Under the pieces are notes generated by a model. That model worked only from the letters and a program-made list of their open reading frames with translations. It made no database searches and was not told where the DNA came from. Position numbers and translations under genes: made by a program. A stretch of DNA of 64,000 bases from Ulota crispa (lineage: Eukaryota; Streptophyta; Bryopsida; Orthotrichales; Orthotrichaceae): NCBI GenBank assembly GCA_963920765.1, contig OY987250.1:16856409-16920408 (forward strand), written 5' to 3'. How positions within the stretch are numbered: the stretch's first letter is position 1; every line of letters starts with the position of its first letter. Of this stretch, positions 1 to 11,900 are shown piece by piece.

Positions 1-902
1 ATTGATGATTTATTGGTAATGTAAGTTAAATGTTTTTTAGTCTTTGAAATAGCGGTTTAGCAAGTAGCGCATTTCACTTTTGTTGCATTTCAAGCCACAC
101 TTGAAAAAAAACTTGATAATTTGGCTCAAATGATCTTTATTTGCAAATTAATATTCTTTCAAGAAAAAATTAAATGGTAGGCATTTAGCTTGTAGGATGC
201 TTAGAAAAAAAAGTAAAAAAAATCACGTGTAAAATAAACCTCACCTTGAGAAGTATGTGATAGTACGGTCCACTTTCTAGAGTTCCTCGTGAGGTTCTTC
301 AATATAAGGAATTTGTATTTACAAACATAGAACTTTGCCTAGTTATTTCAAACAGAGTTCTTACACAACGTCATGAAAATAATCTTCTTTTCCATAACTT
401 ATGGAGAGATTTAATTGATTTTTGTTACAATGACCTTAGTACAGCCTTCTCATGTATCATATCCACTAAAATGGAGGATTTCAAAGAGCCTAAGTTATGA
501 ATCACTCTCTGAAAACCAGATGTCTTTGCCGTTTGTAAGATTGATCACAAAAATAATTATTCAACTTTCAAATGAAAGAAAAATAATGTGTTTTATTTTG
601 AGCTCTCTTCATGACATATTAAAATAAAATTAGAAAATTTAATGTCTAAAAATAATAATCTATATACAAAAATTTAGGAGATTTCACAATACTTTGCATG
701 TATTATAAGAAAAATATTTGGAGATTTATGCAGAACATCTTGAGACTTATATATATCCCTTAACATTAAGAGCTCTTTAATTTCTTTGTTTTGCAACCAA
801 AATTTAGAATTACATGATTGATTCAACTTTTTTAAATATGAAAAATTGATTCAAAAAAATGGAAGATTTAAAGATGTTTAGATTTTAGAGTTTCACACTC
901 AC
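1..902. other. AT-rich non-coding sequence, probably glyoxalase I intron
   Basis: No exon of the remaining glyoxalase I sequence was found on the minus strand, and only short chance ORFs are present. The donor of exon 3 (GTGAGT on the minus strand, at 902-897) implies that this stretch is the next intron. Confidence 0.5.
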
Positions 903-3900
903 ATTTGGCACGGTAATTCCAAAATGGTTGAGCCCAGTTCCAATTTCGTACTTGGTCACTCCATAATCTGCCGTAGCCAATATATACGGCACAATGTTAG
1001 GCAATTGCTTAGGAACTAAAAACCAGTATCCAAGTTTCATGATTTTATATTGTTTTTTTAAATCTTGCCCCTTTATGACAGATGTATAAATCCCAAAAAT
1101 GTGTTTTTTTTAGTTATTTATGATGAGTACAAGTGGCTGAAAATAATGATAAATGTGCTGAAATTCAAAAGTTAACACTTTGATACTTGCATAAGTTGTA
1201 ACTGTAACAATGATTTTGTGTATATTTTACTAAATTCAGCCACATTTGAGAACCTTGGTCAAATACTTATTTGCAAAATTGAGAGTAATATTTGTGCACA
1301 ATGAGCTAGGCTTTAATACAATTAAACATTTTAGTGAATTATGCACAACAACATAATTACAATAGTAGAAAAACATGTTCACAATGATTTTGAAGTCTTT
1401 TTTTGCAATGATTATATAAAGGTCATTGTGAAAAAGTTTACAATCATTATGAAAACATTTTTTCTACTCTTTGTAAGGAGGTTTTTTTTTTTTAAATTTA
1501 TGAAGAGGTCTTTGTTTGTTCATAACAATCATGCATAGGTTATCTTATAAATCACTAAAAATCTCCATACGGTCATTGAAAAAAGACCTCTATGAGTGAA
1601 GACAAAATCATTTTTTATATTATTGCTTAAATGTTTCAAAGAAAGTTAGCCTAGTACCACCAAATTTTGAAGGGTTTTTTTGAATCTATCTACAAGCATA
1701 TAGGAAAATCTAGGAGGTGAATATGTTAATTTGAGCTAAATGTCAGCAATAAATTGTTAAGAGTTGCTAGTCAATGTATTTTAGCTACCAAAATAATGAA
1801 AATTTTGACAATTTTTTGAAAATTAGTAGCCTTAGCCAAAGTTTAAAAGCTATCCTAACTGCAAACAAAGAACAACGATATGAAAAGAGAATGGCGAACC
1901 AGATTACTTTAGATTTATTAAAGGCACTAACTTTTAAGTATTTGTTAGGTCCAATTCAATCATAAATGATTGAAGGAGAATGTTTGCAAACTCACTATAT
2001 GTCAACTCAATGACCAAATGATTGTCCTCTGTTCCATAACCCATAAACACAGTCAAATACTTGTCTTCAGGAAAATCTATTTTTCTAAGGATGTGCATTT
2101 CCAAGCATTCTTGATAGTACCTGCACATAAGATGTTGTCAAAGGTCAAGATTCTTTTTAAATAGATTCAATTCTAAAATCCACGTTGAGTTGTTTAATCT
2201 CAAGTGCAACATGTGCTAGGTGAGTTTAATTATTGTATTGAAAAAAACATAAAAAGAATTGACACTATTTGACAATTGCAAAATGAATTAGGTAAATAAA
2301 GAGAAAATTTATCTCAACTCATAAAGAATTCTCCTCATGAGTTTTTTAGTAGTCACAACAATGGAGGTCTTTCTGTATTTGAAGGCCTATAGAGTCACTA
2401 TAACCATATGGAAACCCTCTTATGAAATGTGAATCAAATAATGTGAAAGTAGAGCCTTCTGATGAGATAAAAATACATTGAATCAAAAAAGAGTGGTAAA
2501 GGCTATCATTTCCACAACGTGGGTGTTCTTTCATATTATTAAAAATAAACCACAACAACTTTTTCTTATTTTATCCCACTCATTCAATAAAAAAATCTTA
2601 CAAATAATCATAGAAGACTATCCTTATAGGATACAAATGTGCTAAAAAAAAAGTTGCAACTTTTACAATTATGAGTTTCATTGAGATTTCATGATGTTCT
2701 TTAGAAGTTTGTGAAACAGTTTGATTTTACTATAAAAAAACAAGATTTGTTTTGATGGATCCCCTTGAAGTTTGCAATAATTGTATAGATGCCCCTAGTT
2801 TTTCAAAAATTACACAAATACCCTTGGACCATAATTCTCAAGTTTGTTTTGTTGTGCATGCCTCTTTCTTCTCCCTTTGTGCGCATGTTGCTCCTTTCTT
2901 GTTTTGCATTCCCTAATTCAATAGTAGTCACTTTTTCTCTAGCATGTTCTCAATCTTTAGAGAATGATTGTGTTGCAGACCAACTACAATTGGCGGGAGG
3001 TCCATTCTCTCAAGATAGAGAAGTTTTTTTCTTTTGCCTCAGGGTGAAGAATTGGGCTAAAAAGACTTCATGCGCAAAGTTTTAACCTTGCGGTTGTCTT
3101 GTTTTCACCCTTGTCATTCACCCTTATGTGACTCTATACGTTTTTTGTAATCAAGGTGTCATTTGTACCATTCTCCATTCTCCGTTCTCCACTACTCACA
3201 AAAAGGGAGTCACAGCTTCTTCCATGAAGAATTGCTTGCATTGGCTCCTACTTTCACTCCACCCGTTCTCATTCTTCAAGGAATTTTTATTCTCAATGTG
3301 TGACTACCCCTAATATTGATCATGAAAGAGGTGATGCGCTCAACAAAACAAATGCTTGAAAACTCTACTCTAAGGTTAATTGTGCAATTTTTGAAAAGAC
3401 CATGGGAGTCTATACAAATATCACAAACTTTAAGAATTCCATCACTTGAACAAAAAAAAATAGCATTAAATTCTCAAATTGCATGCTCACAAGAGTGTGG
3501 CTTTAGCAATTCCTTACAATAATACTCTAAAGTTGTTTGTGCAATTTCTGAAAAAGCCATGGGCATCTGTACAAATATCACAAACTTCAAAGAGTATCCA
3601 TCAAATTTTCCCCAAAAAGGAGAAGCCTAAGCTTATGAGATGTTTTGAGCCGTCACTTCAAAAGTTCAAAAGTTGCAAGAACGGAAGAGAGAGACGAGAG
3701 AGACGAGTCGGAGCTCACTCACTCGATGGACTCCTCGATGTTGCCCACGCGATACACGACATGCAGCATGCGCCGTTCGTCCACTCGCGGCCACCTCTTG
3801 AGCATCTTTGTGCGCGGTGACACCTTGGCTCGCGGCGACGCCATCTTGGGGCTGTACGTCGATCCCTCGGGCGAGCCATACATGTCCTTTGCTCGAGGGG

Positions 3901-3931
3901 ATGGAGGTAATGGAACTCCATTCTCAGTCAT
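903..3931 (-). CDS. Glyoxalase I (lactoylglutathione lyase), 5' part; gene continues beyond the left edge
   Basis: Glyoxalase I isomerises the hemithioacetal of methylglyoxal and glutathione to S-lactoylglutathione. Three minus-strand exons join in phase: 3723-3931, 1996-2120 and 903-967. Exon 1 ends in RRMLHVVYRVGNIEESIE. Exon 2 continues YYQECLEMHILRK and GYGTEDNHLVIELTY. Exon 3 gives YGVTKYEIGTGLNHFGITV. These follow the family order closely and keep the expected metal-ligand positions His57, Glu108 and His126 (numbered from the start below). The remaining roughly 180 residues of a plant two-domain enzyme are not visible in 1-902, so the gene is partial here or the locus is broken. The start is uncertain: an ATG at 3931 gives a 50-residue Ser/Pro/Lys-rich leader with a repeated SPRAK motif, and an in-frame ATG at 3976 is possible. 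Exon 1 is GC-rich and exons 2-3 are AT-rich. Intron 1 (2121-3722) holds an old MITE copy. Confidence 0.8.
2739..3620. mobile_element. Old, expanded copy of the GGGAAAATTT long-TIR MITE
   Basis: The left end (ATGGATCCCCTTGAAGTTTG, then a CCCTTGGACC motif) and the right end (TTCTGAAAAAGCCATGGGCA...CATCAAATTTTCCCC) are degenerate versions of the termini of the intact copies at 8303-8612, 18797-19110 and 43849-44244. The middle (about 2940-3300) is extra sequence not present in those copies. A second partial right-end motif occurs at 3390-3450. No clean target duplication remains. It lies in glyoxalase I intron 1. Confidence 0.6.
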
Positions 3932-3939
3932 TGCAATCT

Positions 3940-4990
3940 CAAATCCTACTCTGCAATCTCGCATTTCAAAACACATGTATGTAATTAACTATATATGTCA
4001 TCATGCAGTTTTCTTTGAACAATATCATGATCTGCTACATTTTCTCCACAAAAATTAGTCTCTCTCTCACACATTTATAGAAACTGGTAATAATATCACC
4101 TCTAACTCGTCAAAATATTTTAGAAACATTGATCAAAATGTGTTTACTTATTGAACTCCTAGCTTGTGAACCAGGAACGCAATGTCGATTCAACAAACTC
4201 AAGATCCTACTTTGCAATGTCGCAATTCAAAACACATGTTTGTATGTAACTATATATGTCATCATGCGGTTTTCTTTGAAAAAGATCATGATCTGCTACA
4301 TTTTCTCCAAAAAGTAGTTTCTCTCTCACGTTTATATACAGAAACTGGTAATAATATCACCTCTAATAACTCATCAAATTGTTTTAGAAACATTGATGCT
4401 GTCAAAACGTGTTTACTTCTTGAACTCCTAATTCATGAACCAGGAACGCAATGTCAATTCAATGTAAAAACCTGCCTGATGCTCTTTAGAAAAAATGCTT
4501 GATGCAACGCCGGTGTTAACTCCTGAGCGCCTGGGCGACATGGGCGACAGTATATTGTAGCTCAAAAAGATGGGTCAACTCAATTTTGACCGTTATAATC
4601 TCATTGCACGTATAGTGAAATGACTTCCAATCAAGCTTAGCATGATGGAGACTCTTTCCACTAACGATTCATACGGTCGGACCTTGTGGATCGTATTTTT
4701 CAATCCACAAGGGCACTTTGATTGCACACAAGTCAAGCTTCTTTCGTTTCGTCTCTGGACTCTCAGGGGTTAACTTCTTGTTTAACGTGCCGCAGTATTG
4801 TATTGAAATATTTTAGAAACATTGATGCTGTCAAAACGTGTTTACTTATTGAACTCCTAACTTATGAACCAGGAACGCAATGTCGATTCATACAAGAGCC
4901 TGATGCTCTTAATAATACTCTTAAAAAATGCTCTTAAAGAATTGCTTGATGCAACGCCGGTGTTTAAGTTACTTCTTGTTAACGTGGCGC
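3940..4990. repeat. Degenerate tandem repeat, unit about 250 bp, upstream of glyoxalase I
   Basis: A unit containing TCTGCAATCTCGCATTTCAA, CATGATCTGCTACATTTTCT, GAAACTGGTAATAATATCAC and CAGGAACGCAATGTCGATTC recurs at about 3940-4190 and 4191-4450. Its 3' part (TAGAAACATTGATGCTGTCA to GCAACGCCGGTG) recurs at about 4385-4515 and 4810-4965. A TTAA-flanked transposon (4516-4773) interrupts one of the copies. No coding potential is evident. Confidence 0.75.
4516..4773. mobile_element. TTAA-flanked MITE, CTCCTGAGCGCC family
   Basis: TTAA occurs at both ends (4516-4519 and 4770-4773). The termini are TTAACTCCTGAGCGCC and CTCTCAGGGGTTAA. The interior (GGTCAACTCAATTTTGACC, AATCCACAAGGGCACTTTGA) is shared with the copy at 55902-56150. 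The neighbouring tandem-repeat unit supplies a related empty site: GCAACGCCGGTGTTTAAG at about 4955 carries one TTAA where this element has two. Confidence 0.85.
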
Positions 4991-5518
4991 AGTATTTTGA
5001 GCACAACGTATTGGATCATGGACATTGCTGTAAAGTGTAAACCCTACCTGGTGAGGCAAACCTGAATTGGCTGCGAGGAAGACGGCCGACCTGGATCACG
5101 ATATTTCCACTCAATAACTGCTTCTAATCAGCATCGACTCCATGTGACTTGATTGTTGCTCGATATCGTTGATTGTTTGAAACACAAAGTGTGTCTCTGA
5201 GTAATTCTTTAACGACATCACATGTCTTCAAATGTGGTTGAGTCCCTGTGAGGACAGTCACTATTGGTATCGGTAATGGTAACACTGTTATGGTTGTGTG
5301 GAGTAATGATCATTTCCTTCCAAGTACTTCGATTTTGGAGCTCTCTAAAACGCGTGCAAGCTTGAGGGAGACAGAGCGCATTCGTAGATATGAGATCCGA
5401 CCTCTACATATGTGCTGGAGTTAAGTTAGTTACCGGTATTTCGATACAAACGGTGAGAAACACGTGACAGTAGACCTCTTGCACCTTTGTGTTGTTGCGG
5501 TTGGTCGTGTTGTTGATG
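4991..5518. other. Intergenic sequence between divergent glyoxalase I and POC1
   Basis: About 500 bases with mixed composition. I see no convincing exon, repeat or RNA gene. Promoter elements of the minus-strand glyoxalase gene could lie here, but none is recognisable. Confidence 0.3.
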
Positions 5519-5520
5519 TA

Positions 5521-5937
5521 AGGTAGAAGCACCTAATTGTGACACAATTTGATCTCGGACATCTACAATTAATGCATAACCAGTTAGATACCCAAATCAG
5601 ACACGCATGATAACCTAAAGCTGACATTATAATTGACTATAAGAACATAAATTGTGTAAGTGGCAATTTAGGATTTCAGGTTACATGGTCTTTGTATTGT
5701 CGCTTTTTCATTTCAATACAACCATTTCAATGAGGGTCTAGTGTCCACAATAGGTAGGTCTAGGGAATTACCTCCAACAATTCGTAGTCTATTCATACAA
5801 TCTCAGAAACTTCCAAAAACAAATTTTCCAGCAGTCTTTGTTGGTTCCCTAACCATTCTTCAATCTCAAAATCTCGATGGATGCACACTCCCAGTGAATT
5901 GATTTAACAAAAGTGCCACATTTAGGTGCTTCTACCT
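5521..5937. mobile_element. TA-flanked AGGTAGAAGCACC MITE immediately upstream of POC1
   Basis: The TIRs are AGGTAGAAGCACCTAATTGTG on the left and the reverse complement of GCCACATTTAGGTGCTTCT on the right, flanked by TA on both sides (5519-5520, 5938-5939). A homologous element sits at 26092-26516 and shares GAATTGATTT(A/C)ACAAAAGTG near the right end. Related termini occur at 29151-29284, 54767-55175 and 57384-57697. The TA duplication suggests a Tc1/mariner (Stowaway-like) MITE. The right end lies about 46 bases before the POC1 ATG. Confidence 0.75.
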
Positions 5938-5984
5938 TAGGCTGCTTGTTGTTGTCGTCGAAGCCGGTGCCAACGTAGCAAACC

Positions 5985-8900
5985 ATGGGCGACCAAGACC
6001 CAGTCATCCTGGCCAGCTATGGCAGTCACCGGGGCGGAGTGAACGCGCTCCATTTCCGGCCACACATGAAGCATGTCGTCTCCGGAGGTGCCGATGCGGT
6101 GGTGTTGCTGTGGAGCTTACATTGTCGGCCTAACTTGCGGCATCCTGTTGTTCGACCGTACCGCTTTCTCGGGCATCAGGTCATCATTCTTCCGCAATCA
6201 ATTGTTTTTGCTCATGTTTTTGCTCATGTTTTTGCTCATGTTTTTGTCAACGTGCTTTGGGAGATGCAAGGCATGCATGTCGATCTTCGTTCTAGAACGA
6301 GGAATGTGATTCGTTTGTGCATTTCATTCGGAAAAACAATACTCCTCAAAGTCTCTCTTAACCCTTAAAGGACGGATGGATCGCCGTGGCTTGCCCTGCC
6401 GTGCCGTGTTTTGCACATGGGCACCAGTATTATAGCTTCAAAAGTTGGAAAAGTATGACTTCAAAAGTTGGAAAAGTTAACAGTGCATTGGTGCCCTCAT
6501 GAAAATTGCAAGGACAGCTTGGGAGCTAACAAACACCATGTTTCTAAATCTTATCACAATTTGGGTTACAAAAAAAAATGAATGCATTTCAAGAGGTAAT
6601 TTTTGTCTTCCATAATGGACCATGTGTTTATGGTCACTTCTGAAAAAAAATCAGATGGAAAACGACTTTTTTCTTAATCACAGAATCTTTTTCAGAGCCG
6701 GAGGACATTTTTTGTCTTCCTCGACGTTTAGGGGTTAATGCACAGAGAATGCTCTTTGGTTCGCAATTGGGTTCTTGCCCAGTGACCTCAAATATGATTT
6801 TCACTTTTAGCACAGGTGGCTAAAAACATTGCTAAAAAGCTAAAATTTTCAAATTTAACGCTGGACACTTTACATGAAATTTTTGTTAGCAATTCCTGCG
6901 AAATTTAGCCAGTTAAAAGAACCGAGAACTTCTCGGTTGCGGAAAATTCAGTATACTCTCGTTCGCCGGCTACCGATCCAGTAACAATTTGAAACATTTT
7001 CAACCTTTTTCAACATATTATGGGAACTTTCAGCTTAACAACATAGTTTTAAAAAACAGAATCGAATAAAAAACGCTGTGCAATGCAATCAGAAAATGCA
7101 ATCAGAAATGCTATGAGAACCAACTTACTTCGTTTTTTCCAAACACAGATTGATGATCATTGCAAGCCTTTCAATTTGTAAGCGAAGTGCCTGGCGTAGT
7201 TTGATTCGACCGTTTCATTTGATTTCCATATTCGCAATGTTTGCAGCTACTGTATTTTGTCCAGAATCTGCAGCTCGATCAAAAATATCGTAGCGCTGTT
7301 ATGAATCACGTTGGCATTTTAGATTACATTCATGGAAGTCACTGCTTGTGCAAAGTAAACTACTGTAGTATAAATCAGCAATTTTCCTTAGTTTGAATTG
7401 AGCGAATAATTAGGTCTGAAGGAGAAGCGGGTTCGGGATTCATGATAATGATAAAGATAATGGTTTACATGTTATCAAAACTTACAGCATGCCCACAAGG
7501 TTAGAGTTTTCGTTGTCTCGATTTTGACGGTCTTCAGACACGCCAAAATTTCAATTCTCAGTGTCGAACGGAATTCGGATACTGTAACGTAAGATTATCA
7601 TGTATCGAAGTACTCGCAGTTCAATACTCGTGGCTGGCTGAAGATAAGAATGGGGCGAAAATTGCTCATCCCGAGCTTTGCTTTTTCTTCAAAAGCTGAA
7701 TTAATGTCACTAGTTCCGCCTCAGCCCGAGTTTGTAGCCACATGTCGTGTTGAATAGCTAAGGTGCAACGACGAGGACAATCTTGTTTTGTTGGCTCTAG
7801 TCCAAAGGAAGAAGGTAGTTGCATTAACATAGCAGTCGAGTGAGTAGGTTCTTATGTGCAGTGTTTGTTGATACTCAAAAACCAAGCTCTAGTCCCTAGC
7901 ATCAGTAAGCTTAACCTATCGAGCCTCTTGCAGCTTTGAAATTGCACTGCAAATGTATAGTATGGAAGTTTGTTGGAACTAAGTGAAGAGCAATCTTTGG
8001 ACTGTAGAGCCTGATTTGGCCGTTTATGAGAATTCAATGTTGGTGTCTCAGAGGTATGGTGTAATTATCTAAAATGTTGAACACATAACACTGAATCTAC
8101 ATGTGCTTTCAGGGGCCAGTCTACTCAGTGGCTGTTTCGCCGTTAGACAATGTGGTGGCATCAGGATCCAAAGACAAGACCGTGCGCCTCTGGCTCCCTA
8201 CTGTGTGTGTGCATTTGCCTCAGTCTACTTTTACATCTGTTGTAGATTAATATTTCGAAGAGGTCAGTCGCATATCAAATTAATTGTTCGCAATATAAAG
8301 AAGGGAAAATTTTATGGATACCCCTGAAGTTTGCAATAATTTCATAGATACCCCTGCTTTCTCAGAAATTTCACAGATACCCTTGGACCAAAAAATTTAG
8401 GCGTTTGTTTTGTTGTGCATGCCACTTCCCTTCTTCCTTTGTGCGCACGCATAACAAAAGAAGTAGTGTGTGCAGAAAGGGAGAAGGAAGTGACATGCAT
8501 AACAGAACAAACGCCTAAAATTTCTGGTCCAAGGGCATTTGTGTAATTTCTGAAAAAGCAGGGGTATCAATGAAAATACTGCAAACTTTAGGGGTATCCA
8601 TGAAATTTTCCCTATAAAGAATGCTAAGAACACTCTGACGCCGTGCTAGGTAACTCAAATCTGGAGCCTGTTTGTGAAAAATACTGCATGCTAAGAGGCA
8701 AAGGATGTATTCTTTCCCTGTAAAGCTCCAGAATTGATTAACCCAGCATAATCTGAATGAGGACGCTATAAACTTGGGTGGTTTGGTGGTAAAGAATTGC
8801 CATAATGGATATTGTAAAAGAAAGAAGCCGTCATGGCTTATTACCCAGTTCCACCTGTAGATTAGTGTGCCTTAATCAGAATGTGATACAAAGAATCAAA

Positions 8901-11900
8901 CTGATCTGCTTGTAACTTGTGTTGCAATTAATTTCCTTGATCATTGATTATCAGCTAGCATATGTGCGCTCTTTCCACAAAAACAATTGGTTGAACCGAT
9001 TGATGTAAAAACAGTGAAGAGAGGTAATTTAGCTCAAATTTTGTTCAATACTGTTTTTTGAGTTTCAGAGAATCCAGATCGAGTGTTATCAAGGCACATG
9101 GAGGAGCAGTTCGTACAGTCGCATTCAGCTATGATGGCCAATGTCTGCTTACCGGGTCAGATGATAAAACTATTAAGGTGCTTCTAAACTACGTGTTATT
9201 GCTTTCTCTGAAGTCTTCTCTAGCTTATTTAACCCGCTGTTACTAACTTATGTTTTTCGTGTAACAAAGTCAGTTTCTCATCTGCATTTTGGGCAGGTGT
9301 GGTTAGTACATGGACAAAAATTCTTGGCGACGCTGTCCGGTCATATAAATTGGGTGCGGTCTGCAGAGTTTCATCCTGATGGCGGGTCAGCTTTTCTTAG
9401 ACTCTGATCTGAAGGGGCCTCTTCCTATTCTTTGCATTACTTTCGATGCTTTCTGTGTACAAATCCATTTGCGCATGTAGGAGCTATGACAACACATATT
9501 TTGTCAACCAGACGAATGTATGTTTTTGAGGCCTTGTTCTAACTACTGATAAAGCTCCTTCACGCTGAACTGCAGGACGATTGTCTCTGGTAGTGATGAC
9601 AGGACTGTTCGATTGTGGGATTTGGAGCGGCATGAGTGTTTGCAGCAATTTAGTGATGGCATGGGGTAGGTCAAAAGTCGGTCACAATTTCATCAGCTGT
9701 GAATTTCTTTTTCGTGTTCAATGAAAGTCTTTAGGAACGGAGTGGTCGAGGATACCAGCTGCTCTACCAGTTGACAGGCAGCTGAACAAATTTTTTTGCC
9801 AGTACAACAAATCTCTTTTAAGAACTCGTAGACAGCATATAAAGAAAATTTTCCCCATGATTCATGGAGAAATGCCGTTATGGTCGTACATGTGGAGGCC
9901 TTCCTGTGTATCATGGGTGCCTGTGAATGATCACTGTGATCAAACGGAGATCTATTGGTCTTAGTGTGAGTGTATGGCCGATTGGAAAGATTGTCCTTAT
10001 GAATAATAACAAAGTTTAGGCAATCTGATTTTCGTGAAACCCTGTTGTTGACATATGAGGGTATTGGGTGGCCATCTTTTCTAAAAAAAAGCATGCGGCT
10101 TGCAGGATGATTAACTCTGTTCGTTTTCATCCCAACGGCTCCCTTCTTGGGACGGGTGGTTCCGACAATTTTGTTCAGGTGCATGAATGTCCCTACCACT
10201 CGCTTTCTTCGACTTCATCAGCTATATTATTATTCTTACTTTTGTCCGAATCCAGAGAGCGTTGCACTTACACAGACAACTTTAAGCTCCTGGATCTTTA
10301 TTTCAATCCGTGTTCTGCTTGGTTACATTACGAGGCCTTTGGCCGCTCGATCTTCTTAAAACTTGATCTTTTCAATACAACGGGATATTCATTAATTTGG
10401 GAATAACATGGGTCCCATTTTGTACTCCACCTCAATCCAAAATAGTTGCCTCAAACTATATTCAAAAGTATCAAGTTCAGTCTGAGCCACTAAGATTTTT
10501 TCCCTCACAAATTCCTCCTCTCAGGTGAGGACAAGTGTACCAAAGGCGCTTGATTTGGGGTGATCACCCCAATCTTCCCAAATTTTCAAAAGTCCCAAAA
10601 TGAACGTTTTGTCCCAAATTAATGAATATCTCGTTCTACTCAATATACAAATTTAGGCCTAGGCTGCTGGCACATTCGTATGTAATGGCTCTTACGCTAG
10701 GTTGACTGGTGCTGTGAGTGGCATTCATGGCGAAAATGTGACATGTGAAAATTTTGATACCAGATATGGGACATTCGAAGCAAAATGCTTGTTCAGCATT
10801 ATGCTGCACACTCAGGGGTTGTCAACTCTGTCTGTTTCCATCCTTCTGGCAACTTTCTGCTTTCCACTTGCGAAGATTCAACAATTCGTGTAAGTGTCTT
10901 GGCTATGACATTTTTTTGAACACGAAAGTTTTGTGAAAGGTACTTCGATTTTTTTCATTTAAGGCTTTTTAATTCTACATAATCGAGAACATCTATACCG
11001 CTGGACAGGTCTGGGACTTACGCGAGGGTCAAGTATTATACAGCTTACAAGGGCATGAGGGCCCTACTTTGTGTGCGGAGTTTTCGCCGACAGGCGAGTA
11101 TTTTGCATCTGGAAGTGCGGATGAACATGTACGTGGCATTATCAAAGTATAATCTATGGCGTTTGTGAAAAAATAGGTCCTCAGTTTACCTGAATTGCCT
11201 GCGTTGTTCAGGATATAAGTTGACGTTTATAACACTTTGGGATCAGGTGATGCTGTGGCGAACCAATTTTGACGAGTCGATATGTCTTCCACAAGGTGTT
11301 TACCCAACCCTCTTTAACTTGACCTTCTCCTGTATCACATCCTCTATTCTGTCACCAAACCCAAGGGAACAAATGCATTTTGTTCAAAAATCATTTAGTT
11401 CTTTGATTGCCACAATTTGTCATGTCACAAGAAACTTAATACAAATGTCATAGTACGAAGTTTGACAAGTGTGCGAAGGGTTCCAGACCACCTTTACTCT
11501 TATAACCCCAACTGCATAATGTAGAATTTATTTGATTGATTATCACAATTGCACTGAACTTAATATAAATCACGTGCAGTTTGGGCACCTAGTAGTGAGA
11601 ATAAAGAGGCCCAATTGTACTAAGAGTTCAAACTAGCTTAATTCTTCAGTCTTATGTAGTTTAGTCAACCCAACAAGTACATTCCAGTGAGGGAGTTGAT
11701 ATCTGATAGCCTTTCACTTTTTGATAACCAAGGTGTGGTGAGTTTGGTGTGGGTGAGCTACTATTATGATAATAAATGTGAAGCGTATGGGCATCAAATG
11801 AAGAAGTGAAGGCTTAAACCTTGTAAAGCATGGGCAGCAAATGCATTTTTAGTGCGAACACGTTCATGTATAGATATCAATAACCTAGTTAACATCTGTG

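Noticed and set aside
6358-6738. Interpretation of the TTAA elements as TA-duplicating mariner or TAA-duplicating Harbinger MITEs
   Set aside because: TTAA is present at both ends of nearly all copies, two empty sites support TTAA, and two elements share one TTAA. A 3-bp duplication cannot give TTAA on both sides with CCC/GGG ends. TA remains a weaker alternative because two old copies have GTAA or TTTA.
9693-10199. 168-codon minus-strand ORF
   Set aside because: It spans POC1 intron 5 and exon 6 in antisense and has no family resemblance.
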